NCBI GenBank assembly: GCA_014773175.1
Contig: VXCM01002053.1
Location: forward strand, 8,961-72,960
DNA length: 64,000 nt
Direction: 5' to 3'
DNA from: Lucifuga dentata
Taxonomy: Eukaryota > Chordata > Actinopteri > Ophidiiformes > Bythitidae
Under the pieces are notes generated by a model. It ran no database searches, was not told where the DNA came from, and saw only the letters and a list, made by a program, of their open reading frames with translations. Positions 22,881-36,000 of the stretch are shown here, piece by piece (the first letter of the stretch is position 1; every line of letters starts with the position of its first letter). A program made the position numbers and the translations under genes.

Positions 22881-23849
22881 TGTGTGAGAGTGTGTGAGCA
22901 GGATGTTTCTGCAAAGGTTAAAAAACACAAAGTATGAAACAACATGGAAACTTTTGTTCTGTTTGCTCTGTGGGACCAAACAAAAGCTTTAACATTTTAA
23001 CATTTATGAGCTATTTAACTTTTCAAAACAGCTCCTGCATTTCCAATTTTATAAGTTTAACCTGTTACTTTGTCTGCATGCTGACTGGCTTAAAGAAAAT
23101 GCTTCATGTTGAAATGACGACTGAACTCGTGGCTGAAGAACCTCACCTGACTTTCTGAGAAGGAATTCTGAGTTGAGACAGCGTTTTCTTTGACTTTTCC
23201 CAATCAGAAATCACAAAGTCCAAGTTCTGAATTGTAGTTGAGCACAGCACAAGCCAACTGATTCTGTTACATGATTTACACAAGGACAGTGAATGTCTCA
23301 TCAACAGAGTGGATGACAAAGCTGTCAGTAATTTGTCCAATCACAGCATTTATTCCTGGGAAGAGAGCTTTAGTTGGCAGGTAATAAAGGAGGACGGGAC
23401 ATTTCTGCTGGCTTTTTGTGTTTTCTCTGTGTACAGCGTGGGATGCAGCCACTGCTGGCCCATTTTGACTTTATAGAATAAAGTCAAGACATAGCAAATA
23501 AATGAGAATAAAGTCATCTCTCTTCTTTCACTTTTGAGATGCTAAAATATTAATTTCTAAAAATCTGTGATACTTTGTCAGCAATAATTTGTTATTTTTA
23601 GCACTTCCTAGCTAAACCACCGAAAAATGATCACTACATCCTGTTTTCTTTCCTTTTTTATAAACAAAACAGCAAAGTGTCCAATGTTCTTGTTTTTTGA
23701 TAAAAACACATTTATGCAAACAGTTTGTGCCTGACAAATAATTATTAAAAGCATCAATATAATCACAAAGTTGGAGCTGATTATGTCAGCAGTTTTCATT
23801 TAGTATCACCAGATTGACTCACCTGTTCCCTCACCTGTTCCCTCTGCAG
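22881..23849 (+). other. nlgn1: Intron 3' part ending in the exon acceptor
   Basis: No repeat or gene is seen. The intron closes with a pyrimidine-rich tract (ACCTGTTCCCTCTGCAG) whose AG is at 23848-23849. Confidence 0.6.
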
Positions 23850-24062
23850 GTTTCCTGAGTACAGGTGACCAGGCAGCCAAAGGGAATTATGGGTTGTTGG
23901 ACCTGATCCAGGCTCTGCGTTGGACCAGCGAGAACATTGCAGCATTCGGCGGCGACCCGCTACGTATCACCGTGTTTGGCTCAGGCGCTGGAGCTTCTTG
24001 TGTCAACCTCCTCACACTGTCTCATTACTCTGAGGGCAACCGCTGGAGCAACTCCACCAAAG
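23850..24062 (+). CDS. nlgn1: nlgn1 exon with inactive nucleophile elbow and insert B
   Basis: 213 bp, phase 1 at both ends, acceptor CTGCAG|GT and donor AAAG|GTAAGA. It encodes [18 protein letters not shown] and continues through the esterase-like core. GSGAG lies at 23978-23992, where active cholinesterases have GESAG. The last nine residues (NRWSNSTKG region, 24036-24062) correspond to the alternatively used insert at splice site B of mammalian neuroligin-1, including the N-glycosylation sequon NST, which modulates neurexin choice. Here the insert is continuous with the upstream exon: 186 + 27 = 213 bp. Skipping it would require another donor; a GC dinucleotide lies exactly at 24036-24037. 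Confidence 0.95.
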
Positions 24063-27000
24063 GTAAGACACCAGTCAGCATGCGCGTGTGTGTGCATGCA
24101 TGTGCATGTATAAATGCAAGTGGCTGTCCACTGCAAAAAACTAAAAAAAAACCTTTCTGTGTAAGGAAAAAAATAAAGGAGTATACTGGTAGTTTTGCAT
24201 GTTTGAGCCCAATAAATATACCCAGCATACACATTAGATTAGGTAGCCATTTCCCAAAACAGCCTACTGGAGTGCTAAATATTAGAATTGTTTTTCCTAT
24301 TTTCCAGACTGTCATTGGTTTTAGTTCATTCCAGTACGACATAAAAATAAACTTGTAGAGACTTGAAACATGCTTCAGATAAATAATCTATCACAGCAAA
24401 TAAAATGTCTTAAAAATTTTCATCAGTTGCTTAATTTTAACTTTCAACATCTATTCAACATGTAGCTAAAGAAAATGTATGTCTCTGCCAGGGAAATTAG
24501 TCCCAGGAGAAGAAAACTTTCACAGAGAAATTAAGAATGACCGTGCCTTCTACAATCATGTGTACATGTTAGCATGTGAAATGTTGAATTTTAAGGTGGG
24601 TGTATCACCTGAACATTTGATTTTGAAAGACTAGGGGATTTGGCAAAACAACAGGAAAACTAAAATATGATTTTTTTTTTTTTTTGGAAGATGAGTGTCA
24701 ATAATATAAAGCATGTGTGGGAGGTATATATTGGGCTCAAACATGCAAAATCATCGGTATGCTTCTTTAAGAAACCTCGAGAGAGACAATTCAGAGAGAG
24801 AGAGATTTGCTCAGAGGAGCTGAGACGAAATGTTACTACACCGTCCAGTCTGTCAAATGATTATTTATGTGACAAATACAAGACAAAGTTATAAAAATTA
24901 AAAACTGTCTTTCCTTTTTCCTGCAGGCCTTTTTCAGCGGGCCATCGCCCAGAGCGGCACGGCTCTGTCCAGCTGGGCGGTCAGTTTCCAACCAGCCAAG
25001 TACACGCGGATGCTGGCCCGTAAGGTGGGCTGTAACCTGGAGGACACAGTAGAACTTGTGGCATGTCTTCAGAAAAAACACTACAAGGAGCTGGTGGATC
25101 AGGACATCCAACCCGCACGCTACCACATCGCCTTCGGTCCTGTTATCGATGGGGATGTTATACCTGATGACCCTCAGATACTCATGGAGCAAGGTACAAT
25201 ACAAAACGTAATGTATCTGTAAGGTACGTTATGTTTTCTGCAACAGTACCTGTATGTGCATGTATGTATTCTATGCTAATTTCTGTAAAAAAAAAAAAAA
25301 AAAAAAAAGAGAGAGAAAAAATACAAAGAAAATGCAAAAGAAATGTCATTTACAGAAATGTCTTTCAAACTAAAAGGTCAGAACTAAATTAGAAGCTACT
25401 GTTCCTAAAACTATCCAGGCTAGTAATTGCATGGTTCCTTCTCAGAGTTCTTTGCTCCCACTGGTTCCAGTAGCATGAAAATTACAGAAATCAGAACAAA
25501 TGACATCTACATGATGATGTCTGCATCATTTTCACAACACAAACACACATACCTTCCAGTATAGATTCCTCTTCTTGAGGGCTTGTATTTCCAACAAAGA
25601 CCACAAAGTCTCTCAATGTTAACTTCTCTGACCAAAATGGTTTTGGGTTTCCTGTTGTAAAAGCAAAGTTTCTCCTTTCCTGTAAACGTTCCTGTGTAAA
25701 AGACTGGAATCTTGCAGAAAAAAAATTCCAAAACACTGTACAGCCACCTTTAACACCTTTAGCAAGTTCCCAGCAGATCAGTGGAGCCATTTTAGCTCAG
25801 AGCTGCTGCAGCACAACAGGAAGTTCACATCTCCAGCTCAGCTTCTAATCATAATCAACTATCTGTGCTGTTCCTCCTTCAGGTGAGTTCCTGAACTATG
25901 ACATCATGCTGGGTGTCAACCAGGGCGAGGGCCTGAAGTTTGTGGAGCTGATTGTGGACAACGAAAATGGTGTCCAGGCTAACGACTTTGACTACGCCGT
26001 GTCCAGCTTCGTGGATGACCTCTATGGATACCCAGAGGGTAAAGACATCCTCAGAGAGACCATCAAGTTCATGTACACTGACTGGGCAGACCGGCACAAT
26101 CCAGAGACCCGCCGCAAGACGCTGCTGGCACTCTTCACAGATCACCAGTGGGTAGCGCCAGCTGTTGCTACAGCTGATCTGCACTCCAGCTTTGGATCTC
26201 CTACCTACTTCTACGCCTTCTACCACCACTGTCAGACAGAACAGGTGGGTGCCGTGGGTCTGTGGGCAACATGTGAGGGTATATCTGCTGTATGTATTAT
26301 TAATGTGATAAGAGAAACAACGTGTGATGAGCTGCTGCTCACATTGTTTAGTGAGTAAACAAGGTGAGAAGGGTAAACCAAAAAAACAAAAAAGGGCATA
26401 ATCATTTGATTAGATTAAACTTTATTGTCATTGCACAGAGTACAGTACTGAGACAACGAAATGTAGTTTAGCATCTAACCAGAAATGCAAAAAGCAGTAA
26501 AGTTTACAGTAATGCACAGAGTAATTTGTACATGTACGGAGATATATAAATGGCAGTGAGGGGTGAATACACTAAGATATATATATATATAGCATATGCA
26601 ACAGCTTAATATGAATATGAATAATCATTTGAATGAGATGTTTAAAAATATTAATTAGTCATTATTATACACCGATCAGCCACAACATTAAAGCAGCAGC
26701 CCAATATCGTGTATAGGTCCCCCTTGTGCCGCCAAATCAGCTCTGACATGGAGACATGGACTCCTCAGACCTCTGAAGGTGTCCTGTGTATCTGGCACCA
26801 AGACGTTAGCAGCAGATCCTTTAAGTCCTGGAAGTTGTGAGGCGGGGCCTCCATGGATCAGACTTCTTTTTCCAGCACATCCCACAGATGCTGGATTGGA
26901 TTGAGATTTGGGGAATTTGGAGGCCAAGTCATGTTCCTCAAACCGTTCCTGAACAATGTTTGCCGTGTAGCAGGACATTTTATCCTGCTGAAAGAGGCCA

Positions 27001-30000
27001 TGACATCAGGGAATACTGCATGAAGGCTGGACCTGGTCTGCAGCCATGTTTAGGTGCTACATGTCAAAGTAACATCACATGAATCAGGACCAAAGGTTTC
27101 CCAGCAGAACATCATCAGATCATCACCCTGCCTCCGCCAGCTCACCTTCTTCCCATAATGCATCTTGGTGCATCTCTTCTCCAGGTAAACCACACACACA
27201 ACCTGGCCGTCCACATGATGTCAAAGAAAACCTGATTCATCAGACCAGGACACCTTCTTCCATCGCTCCATGGTCCAGTTTTGACGCTCACGTGTCCACT
27301 GTAGGAGCTTTGGATGGTGGACAGGAGTCAGCATGGTGCTCTGGGCGGTCTGCAGCTATGCAGCTCCATATGCAGCACGCCACCATGCTGTGTGTTCTGA
27401 CACCTTCTATCATAGCAGCAGCCATTTTTTCTGCTGTTTGTGCTGCAGCAGCTCTTCTGTAGAATCAGACCAGACGGATCAGCCTTCACTCCCATGCACA
27501 TAATAAGATAATGCACAATAAGCCTTGGGCACCCATGACCCTGTTGCTGGTTCACTGGACTGGTGACTTCCTTGGACCACTTTTGGTAGGTATGACCTGC
27601 ATACTGGGAACGCCCCACAAAACCTGCTGTTTTGGAGATGCTCTGACCCAGTCATCTAGCCAACACATTGCTCAGATCGTTACACTGCCCATTTTTCCTG
27701 ATTCCAACACAGTAACTTTGACTTGCTGCCTCATATATCCCACTCCTTGATGTTATTCACTTCACCTGTCAGAGATTTTAATGTAGTGGCTGATCGGTGT
27801 ATTTATTATCATATTTATTATCACAAAGGAATGATGTTCTTCAACACATCATCAAAAATGTTCCTGGGATACTCTGCATCATGTCCCCCCATCCTGAGGC
27901 CTTTTTGGCAGCCTTCATGATGTTGAGGATGGCTTTCCTCCTCCCTGAAGATGGATTGCCCATTCTCAGAAGTATACACCTTCACCTTTCAGCCATTTTC
28001 TGGTAGTCGCTGACCACATCATCGTACTTGATCTTCTTCCTCTTGACGATCTTCTTCTAGATCAACTTGGTTGACTCATAGATCAGGAGGATATCTGATC
28101 TCAAAGTCATTTTGACAATGTACTAAAGAACCTTTAGTTGTTTCTCCAAGTCCACATAACATATTATTTTTGTGGTGGTTTTTGAAATATTATAATGCAA
28201 TGATAGGTTTTCATTCTTTAGTTTAGAATTTTGAATTTGTCTCAAATTCAGCTCAAAGCCATCGGCCTTCTGCCATCATCACCCCATTATTTTGCATATT
28301 ACCCCTCTTGGTAATAGACTGAATAATGGGCCAGATATGGCAGGGAAAATATTAAAATCTTATTTCATTTCCCCTTTTTCTCTCTTGGAAAATGAATATA
28401 TTTCTGAGGATTGAGGATCTGTCTGTGTCTACATGTTTCCTCACAATATCCACTGTGAGTCAGCAGCAGAAGTAATGTATTTGAATGTCCTGTATCTGTC
28501 TCATGAAAGTAATAATTCTGCTGAAACTGGATTTGTGTGGTGCTGTTCAGGTGCCGCCATGGGCAGATGCCGCACACGGAGATGAGATCCCATACGTGTT
28601 TGGCCTGCCGATGATCGGACCCACAGAGCTGTTTCCCTGCAACTTCTCCAAGAACGACGTGATGCTGAGCGCCGTGGTCATGACCTACTGGACCAACTTT
28701 GCCAAGACAGGGTACAGTAACACGTGATATCTTCCTAAAATAATATCACGGTATCTGAAGGTATTGTTTTGTGATAACGATATTCAAGATGATATGAACA
28801 ATGCAACACTGGATTGCACAAGTAAACAAAAACAACACGAGTAAAAATGAATCAGTGTAACAATAGAAACAGTAGAGTTTTTCCCTTCAGTAAAGTAGAA
28901 ATAACTAAAATCCTGTAATATTTTAGCTTGTAAACAGTAATTCAGATTAACTTGAGCTGCTCCTCTTCAGTCATTATCAAACATAAATAATATCAGCAAA
29001 TAAAATGAGCTTGAATTTTAAGGTCACATGAAACAAAACAAGTGAAACCATCAAACCAAAATGTAAATTAAAAAAAATTAAAACTTCAAGATAAAATGAG
29101 CTTCAAATTTTAGTGCAAATGTAAACAGAAACAAAATGGGCAAAAATGAAATGAGTATGTGTAAAACATGTCACACATGCACGCACACACACACACACAC
29201 ACACAGTACAGTGTGACAAAGAGCTCAGCTGAAGTTAGCGTAGCGGCTAACACTGTTCATACATCAGCAGAGTGTCTCTGAAAGATATTTCTTGTCAGGA
29301 TCTTGTCTTGTGTTGAGCTTTTTTTTTTTTNCTTTTTTTAAAAAAAAAAAAAACATTCTGTTAAAGGTTTTTTTTTTCACTATCTGGACTGAAGTCATAT
29401 CTTTAGAAAGACAAAAAGTCATCACTTCACTAATTGCAGTCCACTGTTAGCTTGTTCTGCCACAGAAGTACAGCTAGCTAACGCTCCAGCTATGCTAGAC
29501 TGAGTCAGCATCACTTCCTGTTTGTTTTGCGTCTCAAGTCAGCTGATTGGCTCTCCTGCTCATGTGACTTGTGACTTTCACCAGGTGTTTCTGCTTCAGG
29601 TGGAGAAACTAATTTGTTGTATTTCCATAACAGAGGAAATAATCATCAGACGCTGAGCTGCTACTTTCAGACATGATTAGTTTCTTCTTCCTGTATGTTA
29701 TGTAAATGCTTCATTGCATCACCACACTGCAATAACATCAATACCATGATATGATATATTTTCATCACATTAAAACATTGTCTAGTATTGACATGAACAA
29801 TATAATATAATATGTACTGATGGACCAGGACAGTCCATCAGTATTAGTGAACTCAAACCAGAAAATGTATGTCTGAAGTAGCTCAAACCTTCAACACATG
29901 AAGAAGAATCCTCACAGCAAACCAGACAAACAACTGCTGTCTGCAAAAGTTTACAACAAATCATTAAAACACTTTAGTTCCTGTTTGCAATGTCAATTGG

Positions 30001-33000
30001 AGACTATTCTGCCCTCCCGAAATGTCCTAACTTAGCTTTGGCAGATAGCTAACAGTCTTCCAAATGAGAGATGAAGGCCGTCGTCAAGTTCAGGTTTTTA
30101 TTAACGTCTCACATGAAAATATTTGTAAAACTATAAACCACAAAAAATATGCGCACTGATTCAAACCTTCTTAAATAAACACACTGATTCAAACATTCTT
30201 AACACAGATACAACCACTCAAAATGAAAACACCACTAACCTCAACATTGTTAGCAAGACTGTTATGCTATAAGCCAAACGTGTTTAACTTGCTCACTTGA
30301 TGCTAACACACAGTGGAATTTCCCATAGTCAGGCTAACAGAAATTAGCATCAAGATTGTGATGCCTCCATTATGTCAACTCAGATTACACTGCTTCAACT
30401 TAAACTCAAATTTAAACTAAACTAAACTAAAATCTCAAAACTCAAACTTAGAATAAACCAAAAACACATGGTGGTGGCAAAGCACCACCAAAGTGGACAG
30501 CACAGGAGACAAAATGCAAAAACTATAAAAGTTTGTAATGTTTCATAATGTTTCATCAAACTGCCCAGAGAGGCAGCTGTGGTGTTTTGGTGTCTACTAT
30601 TTTTGTTTGTTTTCTTTGCTGAACCGGCACTTAGCAACAATACTCTTATAAGTTATGATCGCATTCAACTTTTATTTTTATGAGACTTTCACTCAGGTTG
30701 GACTTATCACAACATTTAAGCATTATCCCTGAGGAATTACTACAGAGCACATCTCAGAGTGGATACCAGCCATAGAGAGGGGGAGGGGAGGCAGCTTACT
30801 CACACGGCTCCAGAGACGAACTTTTAAACCAGCTTATTCCTCTCCAATGTTCGCTCACTTTGTAACAAGCTGGACGAACTGCAACTTTCGGTGAGATCTG
30901 TTAAGGATTTTTTAACATCTGCCTTCTGCTTCTCTGGCTTCTCCGTTTTCAGAGCAGACCGCGACCCTGCGCTCTGCCACAAATCAAAAGGTGGAGGAGT
31001 GTGTTTTTATATCAATCAAAGATGGTGCAGTAACGTGACTGTTTTATCCAGCTCTTGTTCACCTGAGCTGGAAACTCTGATCGTCAACTGTCGGCCATGC
31101 TACTGCCCCAGGGAGTTTGCCTCCATCATACTGGTTGCTGTTTACATCCTGCCTTCAGCTAATGCCGTCTCTGCGCAGCAACAGCTGGCTGACTGTATTG
31201 TGGAGGTTGAACTTCAACATCCAGACTCTCCAGTGATTATCATGGTGATTTCAACCATGCTAAACTGAGTGTTGAATTCCCCAAATACAAACAGCTGATA
31301 CAGTGTCCCACCAGAGAAGGCAAAACCCTGGATCACTGCTAAAGCACCATTAAGGACTCCTATACAGCCAGTACTTGTGCCCCACTTGGTAACTCCGACC
31401 ATGCTCTCATCCACCTCATCCCTTCATACAGGGAGAAGCTAAAGGTGGCCATGAAGTAAGGTCAGTGAGAACACGGTCTACAGAAGCCATCGTGGATGAC
31501 AGACTGGGACATTTTCAAATCTGCCAATAACACACTATGCAGATGCAGTAACTTCTTACATCAGCTTTTGTGAGGAGACCTGCATCCATACTAGGACTGT
31601 CTTCCACTACAACAACAATAAACCTGGTTTACTGCTGAACTGAGGTCACTGTGTTCCCTTAAAGAGGAGGTCCACAGGAGTGGGGACAGGGTCGCTTACA
31701 ACAGGGCAAAGTATGATCTCAGTAAGGCAGTTAGATCAGCTCACTCAGAAGGTACTCTCTGAAAAACTGGAACAGGAGTTCACATCTAAAGACAGTTCCA
31801 TTATTTGGAGCGGCCTTCACACCTTCACCATCACCAACTACAAACCCAAACTCCCACCCATAGCAGCAGATCCTTCTCTTCCACAGAAACTCAACACCTT
31901 TTACTCCAGATATGAAAAACAAAGGACTCCTAACCCCCAGACCTGTAAAAGCTCTCCCCCTCCCCACTCACCTCTGCCAGTTCTCACCACTGACCCCTCA
32001 CCTCTGCCACTTCACACCTCTGAACTCANCCACTCACCTCTGCCAGTTCTCACCACTGACCCCTCACCTCTGCCACTTCACACCTCTGAACTCACCTCCC
32101 CCACCTCCACTCCATCCCCCATCACCTTCACTCAGCAGGCTTCAAGTCATCAGTCATCATCCCGGTCCCCAAAAAGCAGAAGATCTCCAGCCTGCATGAC
32201 TACAGACCAGTTGCTCTAACTCCTGAAATGCTTTGAAATACTCATGCTACACCATCTCAGAACTGCCACCGATGACCAGTGGCCTCCAGGACCCCCTGCA
32301 GTTTGCTGACAGAGCTAATAGGTCTGTGGATGATGCCATCAATTTAGCTCTACATCCTGCAGAACATGGACAGCCCAAACAACTACGCTTGGGTTCTTCT
32401 CATGGACTTCAGCTCTGCTTTCAACACCATCATTCCTGAAGTGATTGTGGAAAAACTGGCAGAGCTCAACAGATCCACTTCCATCTGCCAGTGGATCTCC
32501 AGCTTCCTCACCAACCAGAAGTAATATGTCAAGGTGGGCAGCCTTCTCTCTGATCCTCTCTTCCTCAGCATCGTCACCCCCCAAGGATGTGTGCTTTCTC
32601 CTCTTCTCTTCGCTCTCTACACCAACGACTGCACCTCCAACTGTCCACCAGTCAGACTCTTCAAGTTTGCTGATGACACCACCGTGGTTGGTGTCATCAG
32701 AGACTCATCAGAGAGGAGGTCAGCCATCTGGTGTCATGGTGCGATGACCACAACCTGGAGCTCAACATTACAAAAACCCAAGAGTAGGGGTGCAACAAAT
32801 AATCGACGTAGTCAACAAAAATGGATGACCAAACTAGTTGCCAATGAATTTGCCAACAACTAGTTGCCAACAATTAGTTGATGACATCATCTATGACAGT
32901 AGTGACACCACTTACTGGAGTGAAGTGAAGCGTTATGGCAACACGTTCACGACCAAAAACTTCCAAAGTATGGCAGCATTTCACTCTTAACTCTGCCAAA

Positions 33001-36000
33001 AAGGTTGTAAACTGCAACATTTGCAAAGCTGAGCTTTCCTGGCATGGGATCACATTAGTTATGCTGCAGCATCTGAAGAGGAGGCAGGTTGGCTCTCTGG
33101 ATGACTCTTCTAGGTAAGCTAGTTAGCTAGCTACATTAGCTAACGTTAGTTAGCTACATTAGCTTAATGTTAAAAGCCATGTTACTTCACTTTATGAGCT
33201 GTAACGTTTTCTATACATTTTCTCTTGATCAATGAATTTTAATGGCATTGAGAGCAGAAAATAATTATTATTCATAATGAAATGCTGTTCCAAGTGTGCC
33301 CAAACTTTAAATCTTAAACGTGGCATTGTTCATGGTGACATTCATGGCTGGAGAATGTGTTGATGCCGAGAACACTGGAGAATTTTATACTTATTCAATA
33401 GCAAAAAATCTAGAACTCCCTCTTGTTTACTTTTTAAAATTTAGATGGATGTTTGATTTATTTGATAAAGGGAAAACTGTTGTAGTTTTGTGATATTTTA
33501 TTGCTGCTACTTTACGTTTCCTTGGTTTTAAATTTTGGCAGAAAAAATGTATATTGTAGTTTTTATTTATCTTTTGTATCAGCAGTGATCACAGACTTGA
33601 TAAAATGGTGGATGTTACAGTTAAACGCTATGGAACATGACAGGACCTGAATTCAGTTGATCATTCATTGTATCAGCAGAAAAATTCATTAAGATGCATT
33701 TTTGAATGAAGTATGCATCTCTATTGTCTTTATTGTAACTTAGCACATACCTAAAATAACCTCAAGCTAAATTTAAAAGCTGATAGCTAAATAAAAGCCA
33801 TTGAGTAATTGCGCAATTCATAATCCGAATAATTGATTATTCTTTTCAATAATCGATAGATTATTCGACGATCAAAATAGTTGCTAGTTGCAGCCCTATC
33901 CAAGAGATGATCATTGGCTTCAGAAGGAAGCCCACCCCCACTCTCCCCCCTGACAATTCATGGAATTACAGTAAGCAGAGCAGAGTCTGTTAAACTGCTG
34001 GGAACTGTCATCCAGCAGAACTTAAAGTGGGACACGAACATNGCAGAGCAGAGTCTGTTAAACTGCTGGGAACTGTCATCCAGCAGAACTTAAAGTGGGA
34101 CACGAACATCACCAACATCACCAAGAAAGCCCTGCCGCATGTACTTCCTGAGACAGCTAAAGAAGTTCAGGCTGTCACAGACCGTGCTGCTCAAGTTTTA
34201 CACGGCCATCACAGAATCAGTCATAACATCGTCCATCTCTGTCTGGTTCGGCTCGGCAACATCGCAATCCAAGCACAGACTCCAGCGGATTGTGCGGTGT
34301 GCAGAGCAGATCATTGACTGTCCACTTCCCTCCATTACCAACCTGCCCTCTGCCAGGTCAAACAAGAGAGCAAGGAAGATCATGGCCGACTCCTCCCACC
34401 CTGGACACTCACTCTTGCAGCATCTCCCCTCTCTGAGAAATCAGAGGTTGAGAGCTCTGAAAACAAGAACTACTCACCACTTACACAGCNCTCTCTGAGA
34501 AATCAGAGGTTGAGAGCTCTGAAAACAAGAACTACTCACCACTTACACAGCTTCTTCCTCCAGGCCATAACCCTTATAAACTCTCATAAACTCAGACTCT
34601 TCCCACTATCCCTCACTGGGCTCTCTGCTCTCATTTAGCTGCATCAAATCTGTGTCATCATCACATTATTGCTCGCATAAATGTCATTATTCACTTAGTT
34701 ATTTCTCACCTATTCTATTTCTTTATTACAATCTCACTGGTTGTTTATGTAACCCTCTCCTTGCCTCACCAGCCCGTTTACATACCTAAAACTGGTGCAG
34801 TAGTCTCTAACTGTTTACATCACTTTTGCCATTGTTTACTCATCCACTGTTGGTGCAATATTTTTTGCCTGTTTGTACATTTCTTTTTATGCCTTTGTAT
34901 TTTTTTTTATTTTGATCTGTACATATTGCAGTTTATTACCTGTTTATACTTATTTTAATATTTTTCTGACACCACGCACCAAGAGAAATTCCTTGTGCAC
35001 TTGTATTTGGTGAATAAAAGAATTCTGATTCTGTTGCAGTAAGTAGATTTTTTTCTTCCTTAAACTACTAACTTTAATTTTGGACATTGAAAACAAGCAC
35101 AAAAATTGCTTGTTAGACATTATTGGCCAATGATGTCATCATCATCTCACAGACAAGATTTTGGTCCCAAATTTTTTGACTGTCAGAATTTTGTCACAGG
35201 CTGTTTTGGTTGCAAATTGGTCACCGGTGGATGTGATGATCTATGACCGCCATTCTGGGTTTTTTTGGTGTTTTGGTAATTTTGGTGTTTCAGTATGAAA
35301 TCATGAGATCATTTGAATAATTGTCTGACAGCTCAGCAGCATTAGAAGCTCTGTTTCCATTTATGCTGCACTTTCTCTTTCTGGAAATTACTATAAAATC
35401 ATAATTTCAGCCTAATTTTGCTTTCTGAGTGTTAAACTATGTTTGATGAGCAGCAGAAGTGCAATAGGCTGTTCAGTTTAATATGCAGGTCTTTGTTCTG
35501 CTTCATGGCGGAAGCCTGCAGAGAGACACTGTGGATGGACAAAATGAAGAAGCTTCTTCCCTCTGTCTCATGCTGCCTGTCAGCATGTCGTCATGGTGGT
35601 AATTGTTTTTACGGAGCATAATGGGGACATTGGCTTTTGCCGAACAGCCCAGCAGCCCTGAGGGGACCAGAAAGCCACTAATGACCTACATATATAACCC
35701 CAAACTGACATGGAATGCTGGGTACCTGGGAGATTTATGGCAGCACTTTGAATGGTTTGAATGGTCCTGATGAGCTGCGGCTGGCTCCGCATGCTGCGCT
35801 TAGACAATGAGGCGCTCGATGGTCTGAATGGGCGTCCTCAGCTCAGAACGCTGACTCTGCTCTGCTCCGAGGCGTGGTGCTTGTATGATGCTTCATGATG
35901 CTTGTATGATGGTTCATGATGCTTGTCTGGTGCTTGTCTGATGCTTGTATGATGCTTCATCATGCCTGTTTGATGCTTGTATGATGCTTCATAATGCTTG

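Larger units (their letters stand above)
1..23849 (+). other. nlgn1: Presumed upstream intron of nlgn1, filled with repeats
   Basis: The first recognisable neuroligin exon starts at 23850 in phase 1, with a pyrimidine-rich acceptor, in the middle of the esterase-like domain. The 5' coding exons must therefore lie upstream of the window. No exon encoding the preceding conserved segment (the HGGSY region) was found here by eye. Neuroligin-1 genes are known for very large introns, so treating all of this as intron is reasonable but inferred. The repeats inside it are listed separately. Confidence 0.6.
26245..28550 (+). other. nlgn1: nlgn1 intron (2306 bp) with retroposon tail, Tc1 and LINE fragment
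   Basis: GT-AG, phase 0, between TEQ and VPPW. It holds a reversed LINE tail (26405-26600), a Tc1 relic (26668-27801) and a LINE fragment (27815-28110). The final 440 bp show nothing recognisable, ending in GTGCTGTTCAG. Confidence 0.85.
30750..35038 (+). pseudogene. Long L2-like LINE relic, interrupted by a hAT element
   Basis: Non-LTR retrotransposon of the CR1/L2 group, sense strand as nlgn1. Order of parts: N-terminal endonuclease start ([13 protein letters not shown], ~30840); endonuclease body ([26 protein letters not shown]) to 31440; linker with a Pro/Ser-rich stretch (31900-32130); an internal deletion near 32135; then RT blocks [26 protein letters not shown] and [10 protein letters not shown] with the FADD catalytic pair intact (~32660). 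The hAT insertion 32785-33898 follows, then [20 protein letters not shown] (34040-34130), [15 protein letters not shown] and [10 protein letters not shown]. The 3' end is GAATAAAAGAATTCTGATTCTG at about 35038. Multiple frameshifts and stops make it inactive, although it is nearly full length. Two N-joined duplicates sit inside its body and one in its C-terminal part. Confidence 0.85.

Noticed and set aside
31964..34551. Direct repeats in the LINE as biological tandem duplications
   Set aside because: Each pair is exactly identical and separated by a single N, the pattern of unmerged contig overlap.
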